The translations under genes and the position numbers were made by a program. This document shows positions 58,641 through 64,000 of a stretch of 64,000 nucleotides of DNA, in pieces (position 1 is the first letter of the stretch; every line of letters starts with the position of its first letter). The DNA is from Ananas comosus. Its lineage: Eukaryota > Streptophyta > Magnoliopsida > Poales > Bromeliaceae. Location of the stretch: assembly GCF_001540865.1 (NCBI RefSeq), contig NC_033635.1, forward strand, positions 10,047,565-10,111,564, written 5' to 3'. The notes below the pieces were generated by a model. It was not told where the DNA came from. It made no database searches and saw only the letters and a program-made list of their open reading frames with translations.

Positions 58641-58799
58641 TGTTTTTATTTGCTTAAGCTTATTATTAATTTCTACATATGATCAAAGAATAGGTTACAA
58701 AGTTACAGTTCATAGGAAGCTCAACAACAAATTCCTTCAAACAACATCAATTTAGAACCAAATCTTTTATAAAAAGAGAAACAACAACTGCAGTTGCAT

Positions 58800-59991
58800 T
58801 CATGGGAGAATAACACCGAAGACGACGGCGACGCCGAAGAGGAGAATCGCGACGCCGGTGAAGTTCGCGAGAAACGCTTCGCAGCTGAGCTTCGCGCCGG
58901 GAAAGACTATCTTGCTAAGCCCAGTTTCAGCAGTGCAGACTGCCATGAGGAATATGACCACACCAAAGAAGATGTGCCAAGGTGCATAGTCTGCTCTCAT
59001 TGTCATTGTTGATCCAGGGAACAGAAAGTAAGTGAAGCCCAGTAACCACTGCCAAGAAACATAGAAAGAAAAAATGAGAATTCAATTGAGTAGAAATATT
59101 TAGGTTAATATCAAATATATACTCAAAAATTTTAAAATATCTAATATATCCCTGGTTGACCAAAATGTCCTTATTAATTTTTAAAAATTCCTTCAAATAT
59201 CTCCAATTCCCTATAGTTTATTAATGGTAATTGGGGTATAGAAGGGTCTTTTGATAATTTTAGTATAAGTTTAAAAATTTTGAATAGTAGCTAGGGGTAA
59301 ATAAGCAAGAGTCTCCAATATTTATATTTAACACTCCCCTCGGGTCTGGATTCGAAAATATTTATATTTAACACTCTCCTTCAGATCTAAATTTGAAATT
59401 TTTTGATAGAATCAAAAAGTGAGCTTGAATTAAATAAGAGAAAATTAAATAACGCTAGAAACCTGACAGGACTCGAACTCAGAACCTATTGCTCTAATAG
59501 CATGTTAAATTCTGTAAAACGACTGTTTTTTTCAAAAGCTTAAGATTTTAGAAATGCCGATTTTGAATATTTATATTCTACATAACAATAGTTTAGTGTA
59601 TCTTTAAAGTCATTTGGAGTTTTGAAACAACTTCTTTATTCTGAGTTAGTAATAAATAGGTGTCTGTTTGTTTTCACTTTTACATCTAATTGCAATACAA
59701 TAAGAGTGTTTGACAAGCAAGATTGGACAAATTTTTTTTGAGAATTTACTTTTATTAACAGCACTATTCAGATAATACTTTATCCAATAACACTATATCC
59801 TATAAAAGAGCCAAAGAAACAACCTTCAATAATGAAAATTAGAGAAACACGCATTGTATCTAAACCAATCTTTGGAATGAGGGCAATCATTCTTAAAACA
59901 GTGGACAAGTTTTAAAACCTTACATAAAATCACAAAATTTTCCCAAAATATCTTTTGGTTTGCAAACTCAAGAACAACAAAAAGTGTGGGG

Positions 59992-60033
<42 letters not shown>

Positions 60034-60293
60034 TCAGATTCACCTGCAAAGCATAGAGGCAAAAGGTGCCAATCCCCAACCAAGAATGCAAGCTGTGCAT
60101 ATCTTTTAAACCCAAGTCCTTGTGGAATTTGAAAATTGCAAAGAGACCCAAACCACCCAAGCCCAAGGCCACCAAGTGCAATAGCATGTGAAAGATCTTC
60201 TTCACTTTCCTTGTCCCAGGGAGTGTCTTATAAGCCAAAATTGCTGTTCCCAGAAGCAGTTTTAAGGATAATCATTAATATATCATCAATTGA

Positions 60294-60341
<48 letters not shown>

Positions 60342-60442
60342 GATGACTACTCTCTTTTAGTGCACAAAAGGAAAAGGTTACTTATTTAATTACCTTCTCC
60401 CCCACAGATTACAAGCCCAGTTACCATGAAAAGAGCATGTGC
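58800..60442 (-). CDS. Cytochrome b561, probable transmembrane ascorbate ferrireductase, 5' exon missing
   Basis: Minus-strand exons 60442-60394, 60243-60044 and 59048-58800 join in frame, with stop at 58802-58800. The first encodes AHALFMVTGLVICGGE. The second runs AILAYKTLPGTRKVKKIFHM, a hydrophobic helix, then KDMHSLHSWLGIG. The third runs QWLLGFTYFLFPG, APWHIFFGVVIFLMAVCTAE and a final helix ending VVFGVILP. Four conserved histidines (AHALF, IFHMLLH, SLHSW, PWHIF) match the two-haem arrangement of eukaryotic b561 proteins, which pass electrons from cytosolic ascorbate across the tonoplast or plasma membrane to monodehydroascorbate or ferric iron. About 165 residues are visible of a usual 220-240. 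The first exon, with the initiator and first membrane helix, was not found between 60443 and the window end, which is filled with transposons. Intron sites are GT-AG throughout. Confidence 0.9.
59310..59590 (-). mobile_element. Decayed TRIM relative in the cytochrome b561 intron
   Basis: Reverse-strand text 'gactcgaactcagaacctat' and 'gctctaatagcatgttaaa' corresponds to the internal start and primer site of the TRIM at 32982-35704. 'tatttatatttaacactccc' resembles its LTR start. Strongly diverged. Confidence 0.5.
59994..60033. repeat. (ATT)n microsatellite next to a b561 splice donor
   Basis: About a dozen ATT units end 10 bp from the 5' splice site at 60043/60044, inside the intron. Confidence 0.9.
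60298..60343. repeat. (CA)n(TA)n microsatellite in the b561 intron
   Basis: Compound dinucleotide tract between the two upstream visible exons of cytochrome b561. Confidence 0.9.
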
Positions 60443-60536
60443 CTGCAATATAGAATCAATTTGTGAAAAAAATTTGATAGATTATATAAAGTAACCATTT
60501 ATCTCCAAAAATAATATTTACATGTTTTGTATTCGG

Positions 60537-60870
60537 CTCAATTACAGAAAACCTCTCCTTATAAATATCCGCTTTTCACTTTTCCTTCTTAACTTTCAAA
60601 AACTTATATTTTATTCCCTCAATATTTCAAGTTGCTACATTTAGGGCGCACAAACCCCCCCCCCTCCTGTCTAGGGCTGGCAAACGAGCGAGCCGGCTCG
60701 CGTTCGACTCGTGTTCGGCTCGATATTCGGCTCGCTCGAGCTCGACTCGAAATTAAATGAGCCGAGCTTGAACAAAATAAAAGGCTCGAAATTCATTTCA
60801 AGCCGAGCTTGAGTATTATTTGGCTCGTTCGAATTAGGCTTGAAAAGCTCGAAAGCTCGAAATATATATA
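60537..60870. repeat. MITE fragment and hAT-like fragment upstream of cytochrome b561
   Basis: 60537-60650 is half of a 'taaattacagaaaacc' MITE ('aattacagaaaacctctcct'). 60670-60870 starts CTAGGGCTGGCAAACGAGCG and matches the hAT family at 19007-19570, ending in (TA)n where a Helitron has landed. Confidence 0.65.
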
Positions 60871-60882
60871 TATATATATATA

Positions 60883-62209
60883 TCTATACTACTTATAAAA
60901 GCGTGAGTTTAAATTTTTTCCTCTTTCCCAAAATGTCGATCCCTATTAATATAATTCCAATTACATACTAATAATATCATTCATTCAACTTTAATGGAAT
61001 AAATCACAGCCGTACAATTTTTATTTTATTTTTAATTTTTATAAAATATTAATTCTAGTCACTTCCGATCTAATCCAATGACTGACGAATTAAGTATCTG
61101 TCACTTTTTTTACCTAAGATTGCCGCTTAGATAGTACGTATCAAATTTCAACTTTTTATATGTTGTGTCATATTCTCTAATAACCGCCGCCAACATAATA
61201 TAATATTTTATTCACAAATAATATTCGCATTTCTTAAATAATTTTCATTCCCACATTTACATATCCGTCACTATATAATATCACATCACATAATACATTC
61301 CGCATATATAATATTTAATCATATATTTTTAAAGTGAATATATAAAAATTATCTCATTTTTACTCCTACTAATATTTAAAATCTGAGATATTTTTTCAAT
61401 TAAAATATAACATATAAATTTACAATTTAAAATTTTAAATTTGTTAGTAAATATGATTCACAAATTGATATTGATTTGGATAATTATTTTTAAAATAATT
61501 GTTGACACAGACATACCCTTTTTTAGTCGGAAAAAAATATTGCATTCTATTTGCGAGAATAGAAGATTATTTATTCCAAATTTTTGTCAACCGAAAGATA
61601 TTTACGCATCCCATAAAATAATATTTCATACTTATTAAAAAAACGAAAATTTCTATGCAACAAATATTGAAAATAATTTTGTATCTACTATCTCTCAATT
61701 AGACTAACTAAAAAAATTAGATTTGAAAAAAAAATAATTTATAATAGCTTATAAAATCAGCTTTAAAAATTAAATTTGTTCATAATTTCAAATTGGTGAA
61801 TTAATATTTTAATTCCAAATTTGAAATTAATTAAGAAATTTTAATTATTTTGGGTGTGTGAAACAGTATTTCAAATTAAAAATAATTATTAACTTGAAAT
61901 AATATCAATTTAAAAAATAGATGGGATAATAATAAATTAATGTCTTTAATAATTATTTATATTCAAATTATGATTCAAATTAATTTCAAATTTGATTTTA
62001 TTTCATAAATTTAAATATGAATTTATTTAATTTAAAATTTAGAATTACTTTAAACTTTTAAAAATTTGGATACATATTTAAAAAAAATAATTTTAGAAAA
62101 AAATTAACTGATAATAAATTATACCATCAATAATTATTTAAATTTAAAATATAAATATAAATTTAATTTAATTTAAATATTACGTGCATTGCGGTGCACT
62201 GTAAACTAG
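60883..62209 (+). mobile_element. Non-autonomous Helitron, 1.3 kb, inserted in (TA)n
   Basis: 5' end TCTATACTACTTATAAAAGC, identical to the start of 54952-57978 and preceded by A. 3' hairpin around GTGCATTGCGGTGCAC, then TGTAAACTAG followed by T. AT-rich interior without a Rep/helicase frame. Confidence 0.9.
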
Positions 62210-62235
62210 TATATATATATATAGATATATATATA

Positions 62236-64000
62236 CTAGTTAAGTGCACGTGCAACGCACGTCACACAAATACTAAAAAAAAAAATTTATAAATAAATTA
62301 TTATAGAATTCGATAAATAATATTTAATCTTACTAAATAAAAATGATAGAAATAAAAATTAGAATTACAATATCATAAAAGAAAGAACACAAAATCTTTC
62401 TGTCATGTATTATTAAAAAAAGGTTTATTTGCATACACAGTCCCTACAAATATAGTGAATTGCAGAAATTACCCTGCAAAACAGGGAAACTTTATAAGTA
62501 TCCCTGCAAAAGTCTAAAGTTATGCAGATTGTCCTGCCGTTAAGTACTGTTAGAAAATTTTCGTTAAGCACGGTTAAAATACTTAACCATTGGTTAATTT
62601 ATAACGTAAATTTACGATTCTACCCTTCTTCTTCTTCCTCTCTTCTTCTTTCCTCTTCTTCGTCGCCGGCGAGGGCCGGCGCGGGCAGCGCGGCGGCGAC
62701 GACGGCGGCGACGGCGAACCCTCTCTCTTTTCTTTTCCTCCTTCTTCCTCTCCCTCTTCCCTTTCTCCTTTTTCTTCCTCTCCCTTTCCTCTTCCTCCTT
62801 CTTCACAGCCGGCGAGGGAGAAGATGCGACGGCAACGGCAACCCTCTCCCTCTCCTCTTCTTCTTCCTCTACCTTTTTCTTTTCCTCTTCCTTTCCTCTT
62901 ACTCTTCTTCTCGCACCGGCGAGGAGGAGATGTGGCCGCGCGGCGGCGCGCGGCGACGAACCCTTTCCCTCCTCATCTTCTTCTCTCCTCTTCCTCTCTC
63001 CTCTCCCTCTTCCTCTCTCTCTCTCCTTCTTCCTCTTCCCTTTTTCTTCCTCTCTTCTTTCTCTTCCTCTTCTTCGTCGCCGTGTCGAGCTCGACCCGTG
63101 CCATTCACCAGCATCCGCTCGGCGGCCCGAGAGGAAGTGAAGAGAAAGAGAAGGGGAAGTGCTTTTGGAGGGATATATTTGTGAGGCAAAATGGTCATTT
63201 TACATGAAAACTGTTTAAAAAATAAAACAGTTCTCTAACAGATGTTAATCAGAACATATCTGCATAAATTAGGACTTTTGTAGCGGACAACATTATTGGA
63301 GTTTCCGTTTGCAGGGATATTTTTCGCAATTCACTATGTTTGCAGGGACGTGTATTGCAAATAACCCTAATAAAAAAAATACAAAATTCGTCACTAAACT
63401 AATTGAAAATGTCACGCATTATTCCCCTCCGCACAAATTGCATTGTAAGTAAAAAAACAATAAAATAAATATTAGTAAGATCATCAGAAACTAGATAAAA
63501 TTAAAAAAAAATGTAAATTTAATAAGAATTCATATAAGTAAAAATTTAGCTTAATTTTATTCTTGAGTTTTTGGAATAGTGGATTAAGCACAATTTTACT
63601 TATAAATTTTGCTAAATTGATCATGATAAATAATTTTAAATATCATAAAAAATAAAATATTAAAAAGTACATTTATCCTAATTATCGATATTAAAGTGCA
63701 CTATTTTTATACAATAACTGAATTGTTTACAATAGTGTCTCTCCAAATGCTAATGTGTGTTATAGCCACTATCTTGTTCTAGAGTATGAATCTAATTCGA
63801 TTCATGCTTCAATCAATCCAAAATTAGTTATTAATAATTTTATGCCAATTGTGTTAGCATTTATCTTGTCTAGAACATTAATCTAATTCAAATCATACTT
63901 CAATCCATCCAAATAATTAGTTCTTAATAATTATTATTCATGTGAAATGAATAAAAAGAGAAATATTTTAAAATTAAAATTTAAATTATCAAATTCACGG
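62236..64000 (-). mobile_element. Non-autonomous Helitron, reverse orientation, runs off the window
   Basis: Its 3' end lies at 62236-62239 (CTAG on the minus strand, next base T), with the same ACGTGC-GTT-GCACGT hairpin as 54952-57978. Sequence up to 64000 is co-linear with the 3' half of that Helitron, including 'gtttacaatagtgtctctcc'. The 5' end is outside the window. Confidence 0.9.
62422..63366. mobile_element. Long-TIR foldback element with purine/pyrimidine cargo, nested in the reverse Helitron
   Basis: Inverted-orientation counterpart of 56863-57794 at the same position within the Helitron: 'ggtttatttgcatacacag' to 'acgtgtattgcaaataacc'. The core is pyrimidine-rich on this strand with the same GCCGGCGAG modules. 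Long open frames here are low complexity. Confidence 0.8.

Overview
The window is nuclear DNA of a flowering plant, probably a monocot. Genes are spread over many GT-AG exons, a chloroplast-targeted protein has a very GC-rich first exon, and about three quarters of the bases are plant transposons or AT-rich introns. I cannot fix the species. The sequence has a 20-N gap at 44191-44210 and single Ns at 7377, 22990, 23877, 31590 and 34893, several of them on repeat junctions, so some local duplications may be assembly joins.

Layout: (1) 1-1916, probable end of a large LTR retrotransposon. (2) 3035-3948, exons of a UEV1/MMZ-type ubiquitin E2 variant (+), first exon not seen. (3) 4-16 kb, a transposon thicket with a complete Cassandra TRIM whose LTRs carry 5S-rRNA-like sequence, and nested foldback and PIF-type MITEs. 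(4) 12.7-26.6 kb and 27.7-46 kb, two copies of a segmental tandem duplication. The unit holds a six-exon caleosin/peroxygenase gene, its distal G-box cluster and the start of a plastid DnaJ gene. Caleosin copy 1 (16238-22625) has a one-base frameshift in exon 4. Copy 2 (28987-40314) is open and encodes 239 residues. The first DnaJ copy survives only as a broken fragment of exons 2-3 (24663-26230). The second is an intact 11-exon gene (42915-52558, 542 residues) with J domain, four CxxCxGxG fingers and a C-terminal membrane segment. (5) 54.4-58.2 kb, an L1-type LINE remnant split by a Helitron. (6) 58800-60442, minus strand, three exons of a cytochrome b561. (7) 60.9-64 kb, two more Helitrons meeting 3' end to 3' end in one (TA)n tract.

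The four genes have no evident common pathway: ubiquitin signalling, oil-body/oxylipin metabolism, plastid chaperoning and ascorbate-dependent membrane electron transfer. The most informative feature is the duplication. One copy supplies the unoccupied site for insertions in the other, so exact ends, target-site duplications and relative ages can be read directly for hAT-like, TRIM, solo-LTR, CACTA and other elements. A second theme is a group of related foldback elements that sit repeatedly inside (TA)n or (GA)n microsatellites.
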